From the NCBI GenBank assembly GCA_963383645.1, contig OY726576.1, positions 10,406,102 to 10,470,101 of the forward strand: 64,000 nt of DNA, in the 5' to 3' direction. Positions 45,852 to 56,573 of this stretch are shown here, piece by piece. Each line of letters begins with the position of its first letter. Within the stretch, counting starts at the first letter, position 1. This stretch comes from Muscardinus avellanarius (taxonomy: Eukaryota; Chordata; Mammalia; Rodentia; Gliridae). The notes under the pieces are model-generated. The model did no database searches. It had not been told where the DNA came from and worked only from the letters and a program-made list of their open reading frames with translations. Both the position numbers and the translations under genes were made by a program.

Positions 45852-46034
45852 GTCGGGCGTGGTGGCGCACGCTTGTAATCCCCGCGCTTGGGAGGCGGAG
45901 ACAGGAGGATCGCGCAGGTTCGAAGCCAGCCGCGCGCTCTGGCTTAGGAGACCCTGTTTCCAAATAAAAATGTAAAAATAGGTCTGGGAGTGTAGCCCGG
46001 AGGTAGAAGGGCTTCCAGGAACCCCAGCACCACC

Positions 46035-46063
<29 letters not shown>
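45852..46063 (+). mobile_element. Very young B1-dID SINE with perfect TSD
   Basis: Sense copy with a complete 7SL-like head, A and B boxes ('ggttcgaagcc'), linker, ID-like half and an uninterrupted A tail of about 29 bases. An 18-bp perfect duplication ending 'aatggtaggaatatt' lies at 45834-45851 and 46059-46076 (its leading A's overlap the tail). Derived subfamily. The long T/A run and CpG retention suggest the youngest insertion here. Confidence 0.97.
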
Positions 46064-46066
<3 letters not shown>

Positions 46067-46076
46067 TAGGAATATT

Positions 46077-47250
46077 ATGTGGGAGAGAGAACAGAGAGAG
46101 ATTTGTGCCACAAATAAAAGGTTTATTTAGAGAAGCAATGGCACCATGCAAGGAAGGCCCTGATAACAAAAACAGGAAGGAGACTTAGGTTCCAGAGGAA
46201 AACATCTGGAAATGCCATTTTTCCAGAGTCAGAAAGTGCACAGAAATTTCCACATGTTGGGTCTCACTTTTCCACTGGGCACATCTGTCCTCACCCATTT
46301 GGATGCCGTTGTCTTTTGTTGTACCTTGGTGACATTGCATTGTCTGTGCCCCTTCACACAGGGAGGGCGTCTAGATGAGGCTCTGCAGGGGCTTAGCTTT
46401 CTGATACCTTTGTAGGTTTTTAACTGCAGCTGTTTTCACTTAAAGGTGTCTGTATTATAGCTTTCCTCGAGTCTCCCTCCCATCCTGACCTATCTGATCA
46501 TATCTGATGAGCTCCTTGCTGAAAGGAAGATTTTCTTTTGGAGACCTGAGTTGAGAAGAACTACAGAAACACAGTAGCTCAAAAGAAGGCTGGATAGTAA
46601 AGTGTATTCCTGTATTTTAGGGAGAGATATAAACAACAAAAACTTAGAGACAGTTCACCTGAATGGCTACTTGGAAGCATTAATGTGTGGGTTAGGTGAC
46701 ATTTTGGATTGGAGTTTTATTCGCCCGGTAATATGAAAAAGTCCTTTTTAGTCAAGGATGAGGAAGGGAGTATCAATTAGTATTTTTCTTAAAGGAAAAA
46801 ATAATGTACTAATTGTGAAACAATGGTAAAACTGGCGATTGCTGCTAGTAGAAGTGATAACATCATTTTGTTGAATAGCGGAGTTTTTTTTTTTTCTAGA
46901 ATAAATTGCACTATCTAAAGTACAATGCACATTTTAGAAAAAGCAGGTTTCATCTGGTCTTGTTTCTCTGACAGAACTCATCAGGTTTGTGACCTTCCAG
47001 GAAGGCATAGGACTCGGCCTGTGTTTTGTTGCAAAACTGTGGCTCATCTCCATGACTGTTTCTGATAAGGGAGAGGCTAAGTGTTCCAGAAGCTTCAAAC
47101 ACTGATCATTCTAGATTGAAACTAACTACAACATTAAAATTTTGAGCTTCTGTTTCAGCGCAGATTTGGCGTCCTTAGCCAGCCCATTTTCTGTGGCTGT
47201 CCTGAGCATGTTCATTATTTAACATGCCACCTGGGCCTCATTCTGTTCTT
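46077..47250. other. Unassigned; possible LTR-like start
   Basis: 'taaaaggtttatttagagaa' near 46117 could be an antisense AATAAA of an LTR like that at 1243, but no other LTR hallmark is seen. The remainder is unassigned, with a T11 run at 46886-46896. Confidence 0.3.
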
Positions 47251-47252
47251 TA

Positions 47253-47480
47253 GGCCAGGAGTCAGGAGACTCTGTCAAAGGTCAGATAGTACCTATTTTA
47301 GGCTTTGGATACATACGGTTCTCACAGCCGTGTTCATATGCCATTGTAGCACAAAATCAGGCTTAGACAACACAGCAATGAATGGACGTAGCTTCATCCC
47401 CAAGAAAACGTATTTACAAAAACAAGTGGACTGTCGAATTTGGTCTTCCATAATTTGGTACCCCAGCTCTGGTCTAGAAA
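47253..47480. mobile_element. Ancient non-autonomous DNA transposon
   Basis: 'gtcagatagtacctatttta', 'ggctttggatacatacggtt', 'gccattgtagcacaaaatca' and 'cgtatttacaaaaacaagtg' are in the order of a common eutherian hAT-type repeat. I cannot assign the subfamily. Terminal repeats are eroded. Confidence 0.6.
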
Positions 47481-47689
47481 AATTAAAACTTTTTGGTTAT
47501 TTATTTATACTTCATTAGGTCCCAGCACCTGCAAATTTACAGTGTAGGGTGGAGAGTAATATCCCTTCCACTCTGGATTTGCTGCCACCCAGTCTTCTAA
47601 GAAATGAGCCAGTATGTAGAGTTTCTTTGGTGTCTTCTTAGAGATATTTTATGTTCTTCTCAGCATGTTTTAAAGGATACATTATTGTC

Positions 47690-47985
47690 TCAGTTGACAT
47701 CCCCTCTGCTGTATCACAGTGAACCTGAAAGGAAATTTGTTTGCTCACAGAGGTTTGGAGGTTCTAGGTTCAGTGCATGTAAGGCTGCTGTCTTTGGACC
47801 TCATGGAGGCATGCGGAGAAAGCAGGAGCGAGGGACAGAGCAAGGCTCTGCTCTCACATCATGGGGGCTGGAAGCAGAGAGAGCCAGCCAGCCAGCAAGC
47901 ACGGGGACCCAAAGATACAAGTGCAGCCTCTAGGGCCACACCCCAAGGTGCCTTCTGTACCCACACCCCGCCTGCCGTTGTATCT
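47690..47985 (-). mobile_element. MaLR-like LTR, squirrel-type, antisense
   Basis: 'gggggctggaagcagagaga' then 'gggccacaccccaaggtgcc' and a 'ccccgcctgcc' block resemble the reverse complement of the repeat family seen at 40880-41290. The long open frames at 47604-48033 derive from it and from flanking DNA. Confidence 0.45.
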
Positions 47986-48687
47986 GCTTATGAGATTTCC
48001 TTATCATGTAATTGTCTCAACCCTGAGCATTGATATATAAGCTCCTCAGAGGCATGCGTATCTAACCACGACAGTTTATATAAACATGTATGCCCCATAT
48101 ATTGATTTTTAAAATGATGAAAACATGCTACTATATAATCAAAGAAATATAGATATGCTTGTATATCTAAAATGTGGAGATCAGTTAGCACAATCAGAAT
48201 ATTTCAGTATACCTTCAGTTTCCAAACGTGAACTCTAAGCTGTAAGTGCTGGAAACAGTCAAAGTCATCATGGCATTTATGTCCCCCATATGTGGGTTTG
48301 TGCCAGATGCAGAATAGTTGAGTGAAGAAGAAAAATGGAGAATTTCCTCTCATGTTAGTATTCCAAGAGGAATACCTATAAATGCCATCACACTGATGCC
48401 TATCTTTATTTAAACGATTCAAGTGGGAAACACTCTTCAGTTCACGCAGAAGGCCCAAGTGAGGCGCCATTCCTTTTACTTTCAGGCTAATGACAATGGA
48501 CTCTTTTTAGTAAAAATAGCCACGAAAGTTATCACTAAGTTGTCAGATGAAATTAAGTATGAGTCTTTAGGACAGCAAAACTATAGTATTAGTATTATTT
48601 TGTTAAGACATCTGTGCTAACTTTATAATATATATTTAACCTAGTAAAGTGCAGAAGTCCTGTTTCATTTTATTATATTTTACTTCT
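47986..48687. other. Unassigned sequence
   Basis: No exon or repeat family recognised. Confidence 0.4.
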
Positions 48688-48765
48688 TTCTGGTTCTAGG
48701 AATTGAACACAGAGTCTCACACATATCAGGCAAGTGCTCTTCCACTAAGCCATATCCTCAGCCCT
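48688..48765 (-). mobile_element. ID element (tRNA-derived SINE), antisense
   Basis: The reverse complement reads 'agggctgaggatatggctta' at its start and 'tctgtgttcaattcctag' at the B box. The tail is (TTTTA)-like on this strand. Confidence 0.87.
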
Positions 48766-48961
48766 GGAATCCAGTTTTAAAATTTATAACTCAGAGGTTA
48801 AATTTTCCAAAGTTTATATATGTATTTAGAACTGGAGTATTTTTAAGTACACATATATCAGCAATATTTTAATTAATCTATTAAACTCACATGAATTATA
48901 TATTATTTAATTGGGAAATTAAAAGCAAACATTTAAAATACAGGTAAAATATTTAAGGTTC
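48766..48961. other. Unassigned AT-rich sequence
   Basis: Nothing recognised. Confidence 0.4.
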
Positions 48962-49173
48962 TTTTTTTTTTTTTTGCGGGTCTAGGGATGGAACTCAGGG
49001 GCATTTTACCTCCGAGCTACAGCCCCTGCCCTATTTTTTCTTCTTTATTTTGAAACAGGGTCTCACTAAGTTGTGAAGGGCCTCACTAAGTAGCTGGTGC
49101 TCTCCGCGAACCACAATCCTCTGGTCTCAGCCTCCCGATTGCTGGATTGCAAGTGTGTGCCACCATGCCCGGC
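48962..49173 (-). mobile_element. B1-dID SINE, older subfamily
   Basis: Antisense full-length copy with a T14 tail and 'gaagggcctcactaagtagc' in the centre. Confidence 0.92.
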
Positions 49174-49228
49174 TTTTAAACTTCTTTTGGAAGCAATATT
49201 ATTTAAATGTCTTTTAAAAGCAATTGTT

Positions 49229-49428
49229 GCCAGGTGTGGTGGTGCATACTTGTAATCCCAGCATTTGGGAGGCTGAGACAGGAGGATCTTGGTTCGTGGA
49301 CAGCCTCAGCTACTTTATGAGGTCCTTTGTAACTCAGTGAGACCCTGTTTCAAAATCAATAATAAAAAGAGAGTTGGGTGTAGAGGTAGAATGCCCCTGG
49401 GTTCCATCCCCAGTACTGCAGGGGAAAG
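49229..49428 (+). mobile_element. B1-dID SINE, older subfamily
   Basis: Sense full-length copy bounded by 'aaaagcaattgt' at 49217-49228 and 49429-49440. Same central wording as the truncated SINE at 3332. Lies 55 bp from an antisense copy and can pair with it in RNA. Confidence 0.93.
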
Positions 49429-49440
49429 AAAAGCAATTGT

Positions 49441-49982
49441 AAACTTTCTGAGAAAATAGGATTTTCATGGTTAAATACAAATTGCAAACCAGATTAGTAA
49501 AAGTTTTTCTGTTAGTAACTTCAACATTACTTGGTTGAACAAAAAATAGCCCTCAGAATAATCTTTTCTGTATTCAAAAGTTATACTCAGTAACACCCCT
49601 GCCTCAGATTTCAAATATAACATTGCACATTTTGGAAATAAAATAATGGGATCAAAGACCTCTCAATTGTTTTATCAGAGAGGAAATCTTAGAAAAGAAG
49701 AGCTCGAAGCCCATCATCTTAAGGTTGAATCAAAAATTTAAAAGACATTACCAAATATATCAAATATAAGTGTTGCCATTTTAGTAATTTTTATTTTAGA
49801 TTTTATGTTTTATTTCCAATGTTATCTCATTTCTGTGGGTGTTGCATAGTGTTATTCAATTCTGCTGTCATCTCACCGTAGTAGTTATTAGTTTTGTAAT
49901 TGCATTTTCTGGTGGTTTATAGATAGAGAAACTGTCTATCATCTATAGACTGAATTTATGTCTTTTCTCCTTCTGTTTTCTT
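49441..49982. other. Unassigned sequence
   Basis: No exon or repeat family recognised. Confidence 0.4.
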
Positions 49983-50180
49983 TTTTGGTACTGAAGATTG
50001 AACTTCAAGACTTACATGTTTTTTGAAAGCATTCTCTTACTGTGCTACCTTCCTAACCTTTTTAATTTTAGTTTGAGAGAGACAGTGGCTTGCTAAATTA
50101 CCCAGGCTGGCCTAAAATGTGTGATCCTCTTGCCTCAGCCTCTCAAGTAGCTGAAATTTTAGGTATGCCACCATAGTTGA
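49983..50180 (-). mobile_element. Old B1-dID SINE
   Basis: Antisense copy with 'taaattacccaggctggcct' in the B1 half and a mutated ID-like half. Among the oldest copies. Confidence 0.78.
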
Positions 50181-50472
50181 CTTTATTCAAGTGTGTGGCT
50201 AGCTTAACTGCTTTTTACTATAATATATAAATAAACTAAAATTTGAAGTGAAAGAAGAATCTAAACATATTTTTACACTAGACAGTATCAGAAGCATAAA
50301 TATTTAAAAATTCCTATGGTATCAAAGTAATTATTGGCATTTCTGATGTGTTAAGAGCCACAATTAGATATAACTATTTGAAAGCAACTAAAAATTGAAA
50401 ATCAGTTACAATAGAGATTCACATAGATATACAGATACATAAACACTGTCTATGATTAAAAGGTTCTAGATA

Positions 50473-50560
50473 GCTAGGTGTGGTGGCATGTGCTTAAAAT
50501 CTTTGTCCTCAGTGTAGTGGTATTGAGGGATGGAACCTAGAAATAGGTTATAAAGAAGTT
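50473..50560. mobile_element. SINE fragments
   Basis: 'agctaggtgtggtggcatgtgc' is a B1 head in sense, followed at 50515 by 'gtggtattgagggatggaac', which is an ID-like half in antisense. Two small remnants in opposite orientation. Confidence 0.45.
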
Positions 50561-50667
50561 CTTTTGAAGAGAAAATGCATGGTCCATGGAGGAGTGCTAT
50601 ATTTCCAGGGTCTGGATTTTCTTACCTTGGAGATGGGTTGTTATAAAGTGAGTTCAACAATCTCTCT

Positions 50668-50772
50668 GTTCCTCCTCCTCCTCCTCCTCCTCCTCCTCCT
50701 CCTCCTCCTCCTCCTCCTCCTTCTTCTTCTTCTTCTTCTTCTTCTTCTTCTTCTTCTTCTTCTTCTTCTTCT

Positions 50773-50817
<45 letters not shown>

Positions 50818-50825
50818 GTCCCTCT

Positions 50826-50882
<57 letters not shown>

Positions 50883-50912
50883 GTCTCTCTCAGTCTGTCT
50901 GTCTGTCTCTCC
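50668..50912. repeat. Compound microsatellite (CCT)(TTC)(TC)(TGTC)
   Basis: About 245 bp. (CCT)n and (TTC)n blocks pass into (TC)n, then (TGTC)n at about 50828-50868, further TC and a short TGTC block. It lies at the tail position of the antisense SINE at 50922. Confidence 0.97.
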
Positions 50913-50921
50913 TTCTCTTTC

Positions 50922-51068
50922 TACAGTACTGTACTGGGAACTGAACCCAAGGGCATTCTATCTCCAAGCTATCCCCCCAGGCCTATGTTTTATTCTATAT
51001 TTTGAAACAAAGTCTCCCTAAGTTGCAGAGGGCCTCACTAAGTAGCTGAGGCTCGCCATGAATTTCAG
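50922..51068 (-). mobile_element. B1-dID SINE, 5'-truncated
   Basis: Antisense copy with the ID-like half and part of the B1 half ('gcagagggcctcactaagta'). It breaks off before the 7SL-like head. Confidence 0.83.
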
Positions 51069-51109
51069 CTTACTTTCCTGTTTCGTCTTTTGCAATGTGC
51101 CTTGTCTCT

Positions 51110-51355
51110 TCCATATGTTACTGACTGACCTTGCAACATGTCCTGTGTCTTCCACATTTGTTGCTGACGGATCTCACATGCACCACAGCCATGTGATACC
51201 ATCTTCCCTGTTATGGCACAGCATGAGGCTCTAACCAGATATAGTTATTTTAACTAGCTTTTGGGATTGGGAGCAAAAATAAGCTATTTTTTTGTAAAGT
51301 TCTCAGTCTTGAGTATTTTGTTACAACAAAAAAAAATTTGACTAAGACTATACTA
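51110..51355 (+). mobile_element. MaLR-type LTR 3' end
   Basis: 'gttatggcacagcatgaggc', 'ctctaaccagatatagtt', 'caaaaataagctatttttt' and 'gtattttgttacaacaaaaa' then 'gactaagac' follow the 3' order of MST/MLT1-type LTRs. Confidence 0.6.
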
Positions 51356-51999
51356 TATATTTCAATATAACCCTAATTAATAATAACTAAAAAGAAAAAC
51401 AACCACAATTTAATTTTTATACATAAATATTAATGATGATTCTTTGATATGTTTAAATATCTACTCCACTTTTAGTTGTCTCAATTTGGTCAGAAATATT
51501 ATTTTATGTTTATTTTGCTGAATTAAGATTAAGACAGTATCTTTATATTGCATTTATAGTAATTGCTTCTTAAATCTTTTTAATATATAATAGCTGTTCT
51601 CTGTACACTACAATAAACCATTTAAAAGAAAGAATAATCTATCTCAATAAACCATTTAGGAATAAGTTTAAATAAGGAAGTAAAAGACATTTTTATTATA
51701 AACTTTAAAGTATTAAAATAAATTGAATGTCAAAATAAATGAAAAGTTATCCCATGTTCATGGATAGAAAAAAATATTGTTGAAGTCTCCAAACAACCCA
51801 ACATTGTTTCTACTAACTAGAGTTCTACCATTTAACCTTCTTTCATTCTCAACCAGTTACTATCTTATTATACTTATTTTTTAATCAACCTAATCATATC
51901 CTTTACCTGACATTTGTATCCATCACCTCAGCACCTCCCCAATTACCCAACCCTCACCATTGAAAAAAGGACTGCTTACATGCTGACACCTCTAAATTC
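51356..51999. other. Unassigned AT-rich sequence
   Basis: Nothing recognised. It may contain the upstream part of the L1 ORF1 fragment at its right edge. Confidence 0.35.
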
Positions 52000-52375
52000 C
52001 TACTACTAAGATTGGATCAGACATAATACCCATAAAAGAGAAGATGCCAAGACATCAGGGAAACAAGCCTGAGATCCCTGAAAATATGAGAACTAGGAAC
52101 AGTGAGGAAATAGGGGAAATCACAAATTTGACCTACAAGAAATGAAAGGAAAATTCTAAATCCTGATCTACAATATGATGAAAGGCCTCACAGCAAATGT
52201 ACAGGAAATGAAAGAGAAAATGAAGACACTAAGAAAGAATCAGAAAGAGTTCTGGAATGAAATGAAAAAGTCAATAAATGAAATGAAGACAGCAATAGAA
52301 AGAAATTCTGGAAGATTATCTGAAATAGAAAAGAAAATATCACTGTTAGAAGACAGTTAATTCTAAACTGAAAGC
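52000..52375 (+). pseudogene. L1 ORF1 N-terminal fragment
   Basis: The frame starts at ATG 52044 ('MPRHQGNKPEIPEN...'), is broken by a stop and frameshift near 52140, and resumes at 52175 as a lysine/glutamate-rich coiled-coil segment ending 'ISLLEDS' at a stop (52360). It is the inverted counterpart of about 56480-56800 in the adjacent L1 and ends abruptly where that minus-strand L1 begins. No ORF1 core, ORF2 or 3' UTR follows on this strand. Confidence 0.82.
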
Positions 52376-52971
52376 GTATGTTCTTATAGTTCTCTGATTT
52401 CAACTCATTTGGAAAGATATGCAAGAGTGGTATTGCTGGATCATATGGAAGATCCATTCCCAGTTTTCTAAGGAGTCTCCACACTGATCTCCATAGCAGC
52501 TGAACTAGTTTGTACTTGCACCAAAGTGTAGAAGAGTTCCTCTTTCCCCACATCCTCACAAGCATTTGACTTCTTTATGCTTGCCACTCTAATTCGGGGT
52601 AGATGGAATCTCAGTGTAATTTTGATTTGCATCTCCCTGATGGCTAATGATGTTGAACATTTTTTTATGTATCTATTGGCCATTTGTATCTCTTCTTTTG
52701 TGAAATGTCTATTTCACAGTTCAGTTGCCCATTTCTTTGTTGGTTTACTGTTTTGGTAGTGTAGAGTCTTTTGAGCTCTTTGTATATTCTAGATATTAAA
52801 TTAACCCTTTATCAGAGTGGTAGCTGGTAAAAATCTTCTCCCATTCTGTAGGCTTTTTCTTTAGATTTTTGATGATTTTCTTTGATGAGCAGAAACTTTT
52901 ATTTTGATGCCATTCTACTTGTTAATTCTTTTTTTAATTTTCTGTGCTTGGAGGTCTTGTTGAAGAAGTTA

Positions 52972-53532
52972 CTACCTGTGCCTATATTTTGGAGTGTTGA
53001 ACATATGCTCCCACTCTAATAACTTCACAGTCTCTGGTCTAATTTCTGAGTCTTTGATCCATCTTGAGTTGATTCCTGTACATGGTGAGAGGTAAGGATT
53101 TAGTTCCATCTTTCTACAAATGGATAGCCATTTCTCCCAGCACAATTTATTGACAAGGCTGTCTTTTCTCCAGTGTTTGAATTTGGCCCCTTTGTCAAAG
53201 ATAAATTGACTATAAGTGTGTGGGTTTGTATCTGTATCTTCTCTTCTGTTCCACTGGTATATATGTCTGTTATTGTGCCAATACAATGCTGTTTCAACTA
53301 CTATTGCTCTGTAGTATAACTTGAAATCAGGGATTGTGATGCCTCCTGCATGGTTCTTATTGCTGAGAATTGCTCTGGCTATTCTGGGTCTTTTGTTTCT
53401 ACATATAAAATTCATGACTGATTTTTCTAGGTCTATGAAGAATATCATTGGTATTTTGATAGGAATTGCATTGAATCTGTAGATCAGTTTTGGCAGAATG
53501 GCCATTTTGATGATATTTATTCTGCCTATCAA
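52972..53532 (-). pseudogene. L1 ORF2 C-terminal region, 186-codon open stretch
   Basis: The longest open frame of the window. It encodes the part after the RT domain, with the characteristic '[20 protein letters not shown]' stretch followed by '[14 protein letters not shown]'. ORF2p is the endonuclease/reverse transcriptase that drives target-primed integration. Here it is only a remnant of a broken ORF2, with stops on both sides. The following C-terminal zinc-knuckle part would lie to the left of 52972 and is disrupted. Confidence 0.88.
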
Positions 53533-53835
53533 TGAGCAAGAGAGATCTTTCCATCTTCCAAGGTCTTCTTCAATTTCTTTCTTTAATGTTTTATAGTTTT
53601 CATTGTAGAGGTCTTTTTATGTCTTTGGTTAGATTTATTCTTAGGTATTTTATTGGTTTTGAGGTTATTGCAAATGGAGTTGTTTTCTTTATTTTGTTCT
53701 TCATGGATTAATTGTTGGCATATAGAAAAGCAAATGATTTCTTTAGGTCTATTTTGTGTCCCTCCACTTTGCTGAAATGGTTAATCAGCTCAAGTAGTCT
53801 CTTGGTTGAGTTTTTGGGTTTTCTAAATATAGGGT

Positions 53836-53850
53836 CATATTGTTTGCAAA
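53836..53850 (-). other. Mutated RT active site (FADD to FANN)
   Basis: On the minus strand the codons read TTT GCA AAC AAT ATG, giving FANNM where L1 reverse transcriptases have FADDM. Both metal-binding aspartates became asparagine by one G-to-A change each. This destroys catalysis regardless of other lesions. Confidence 0.85.
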
Positions 53851-54763
53851 CAAGGATAATTTTAATTCCTCCTTTCCTATTTGAATTCCTCTGAAATCCT
53901 TATCTTATTGCTGTGGCAAGAGTTTTGAGGAATATATGGAAAAGGAGTGGTGATATTGGACATCCTTGTTCTTGATTTTAGAGGTAATTCTTACAGTTTT
54001 TCCCCATTCAATATGATGTTGGCTTTGGGTTTGTTGATATTACCTTAATAATGTCAAGATACATTCTATCTATTTCCATATTCTGCAGTATTTTTTAACA
54101 TGAATTGCTGTTGGTCAGCATATATTGATATGATCATGTGGTTTTTGTTCTCAGATCTATTTATATAGTGAATAACATTGTTGATTTGCATATGTTGAAC
54201 CAGCCTTGCTTTTCTGGGATGAAACCAACTTGGTAGTGGTGTACAATTCTTTTGATATGATTTTGAATCTACATAGATAATATTTTGTTTATAATTTTTG
54301 CATCTATGCTTATCAAATATATTGGTCTATAATTTCTTTCTTGAGATATCTTTATTCGGTATGGGTATTAATTTAATACTGGCCTTATAGAAGAAGTTTG
54401 AAGAATTTAATGTTTTAATTTTTCAGAACAAATTGTGAAGTATTGGGATTAGTTCTTCTCTGAAAGTTTTATAGAATTCAGCTAGAAACTCATCTGGGCT
54501 TGGGCTTTTCTTTGATGGCAGAATTTTTACTGCAGTTTATTTCTTTGCTTGCTATTGGTTTAGGCTTGCTATGTCCTCTTGGTTCAATTTAGGTTGGTTA
54601 TATGTGCTTACAAATCTATCAATTTCTCCCATATTTTCCAGTCTATTGGAATATAAATTTTCAAAATAGTTTCTGATAATCCTTTGAATTTTCCACTGTC
54701 TGTGATGATGTCTTCTTTTTTATTTATGATTTTAATAATTTGAGTTGATTCTCTTCCTTTTAG

Positions 54764-55114
54764 TTAGGTTTTCTGAGGTTTGTCTAACTTATTAATCTCT
54801 TCAAAGAACCAACATTTGTTTTGTTGATCCTTTGTATTTTTTTTATTCTCTATTTTATTTATTTTTGCTCGAACTTTAATTATTTCCTGCCTTTTGCTGG
54901 CTTTGGTATTAGACTGTTGGTGTTTTTCTAGGTCCTTGAGATGTGTCATTAGGTTGTTTACTTGACAGCTGTATATTCCTTTTTTGTGGGTACTCAATGC
55001 TATAAACTTTCTTATTAACACAGCCTTCAAAGTGCCCCATAAATTTTGGCATGTTGTGTCTCTATTCTCATTTAATTCCAGGATTTTTTCCCTCTTATTT
55101 CTGATTTTACTCAC
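54764..55114 (-). pseudogene. L1 ORF2 inter-domain fragment
   Basis: A 116-codon open stretch of the segment between endonuclease and RT, with 'RAKINKIENKKNTKDQQNK' followed by 'CWFFEEINKLDKP'. It belongs to the ORF2 remnant of the surrounding L1. Confidence 0.82.
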
Positions 55115-55808
55115 TCCTCATTCAATAGTGTATAATTCAATCTCTATGCCTTTAAATAGTTTCTTTCATTCTTCCTGTTATTGGTTTCTACTTTCATTCC
55201 ATTGTGATCTGAAAAGATGCAGATAATTATATCTTTTGAATTTGTTGGTGCTTGCTTTTGGCCTAGGATGTGATCTGTTTTGGAGAAGGTTCAATAGGCA
55301 GCTGAGAAGAATGTTTATAATTTTCTTTAGTTCTGAAGAGTCTATTCATTTTTTTGCCTTGAAGATCAGTGTAGTGGTATGAGTGGTGTGTTGAAGTCTC
55401 CCAATATTATTGTATTTGGGTCTATTTCAGATCAGATGTCCTGAAGGATTTGTTTTACAAATGTGGGTTCACCGAGATGTAGGACATAAACATTTATTAT
55501 CATTATATCTTCTTGCTAAATTGTTCCACCTAATAATATAAAATGCCCTGCTTCATCTCTTCTGATGTGTTTTAGCTTAAAGTCTGTTTTATTGGCTATC
55601 AACTTTGCAACCCTGCTCACTTTTGCATGATATATTGTTTTTCATCTTTTCACTTTCAGCCTATAAGTATCTTTGGCTGTAAGGTGAGTCTCTTGTAAGC
55701 ATCATACATTTGGATTATATTTTTTAATCCACATTGCCAGACTGTCTTTTAATTTGATGTTCAGTGTTATTATTGAGATATGATTTTTGTTTCTTGTCAT
55801 TTTGTGTT

Positions 55809-55991
55809 CTATATTCTGTTTAATATCATATTATTTCTTCTTTGCTTATTTGCCCTGCTGATCAAATTCATCTTTTCTCTGGTTCTGAAATTTGCTTCAT
55901 TTTTCTCCTTTTGATTTATTGCTTTAAGTTTTTTCTCTAGTGCTGTCTTAATATTCATGAATTTTTTGAGATTATGCTTATCTTGAAACAC
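55809..55991 (-). pseudogene. L1 ORF1 C-terminal fragment
   Basis: Open stretch on the minus strand corresponding to the ORF1p C-terminal domain ('MFQDKHNLKKFMNIKTALEK'). It is separated by frameshifts from the main ORF1 remnant at 56133-56573. Confidence 0.7.
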
Positions 55992-56132
55992 TTTTATTTT
56001 TCCATGAATTTTGAATAATAAGCTTGCTGAATATAGTTAGAAGTTGTTTACTTCTAGGGTCTAGATTACATCATACCAGCCTTGGGTTATAAAGTCTGGA
56101 GTTATTTTTATTGTTTTGCCCCTGAATGTCAT

Positions 56133-56573
56133 TCATTCTTTTGTTCTCACTAATTTTAAAAGTCTTTCTTTAGCCTTTATGTTGGTTATTTTGATTATTA
56201 CATGGTAGGGTGAGGTCATTCTTTGATCTTGTCTTAATGGTATTGTGTATTTCTCATGTACATGGATATCCAAGTTTCTTTCCATGTTTGGGTAGTTCTC
56301 TGAAATTATTTTTCTGACGGGATTATGGATACCCTTGGTCTGTGCCTCTATCTCTTTTTCACTGCCTTTTGTCCCTAAGTTAAGACACTTCATATTATCC
56401 CATAGTAGTCGAATACTTAGGTTGTTTTGTTTCAATGTCTCCTGTATACTGTCGACTGTGCTTTTCATTTTGAATGAACTGTCTTCTAACAGTAATATTC
56501 TCTTTTTTATTTCATCCAATCTTCCAGAATTTCTTTCTATTGCTGTCTTATTTTCATTTATTGACTCTTTCAT
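56133..56573 (-). pseudogene. L1 ORF1 remnant, coiled coil and RRM
   Basis: A 146-codon open stretch. The first about 60 residues are heptad-like (coiled coil for trimer formation). Then comes 'NPVRKIISENYPNMER' leading into the RRM with 'HVIIKITNIKAKERLLKL'. ORF1p is the L1 RNA-binding chaperone. Upstream start and downstream C-terminal domain are out of frame. Confidence 0.88.

Noticed and set aside
45789..46169. 126-codon minus-strand frame
   Set aside because: Its middle is the reverse complement of the young SINE at 45852-46063, with a Phe run from the A tail. The ends are flanking DNA.
46100..46450. Second antisense LTR
   Set aside because: Only a single AATAAA-like complement was seen, with no TG/CA ends, TATA or polypurine tract.
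47604..48033. Two overlapping frames of 104-109 codons
   Set aside because: They run through a MaLR-like repeat on the opposite strand. Two frames open at once argue for composition, not coding.
52188..52565. 125-codon minus-strand frame next to the L1
   Set aside because: It crosses the junction between the plus-strand ORF1 fragment and the minus-strand L1. Only its upstream part is L1 ORF2; the rest is antisense ORF1.
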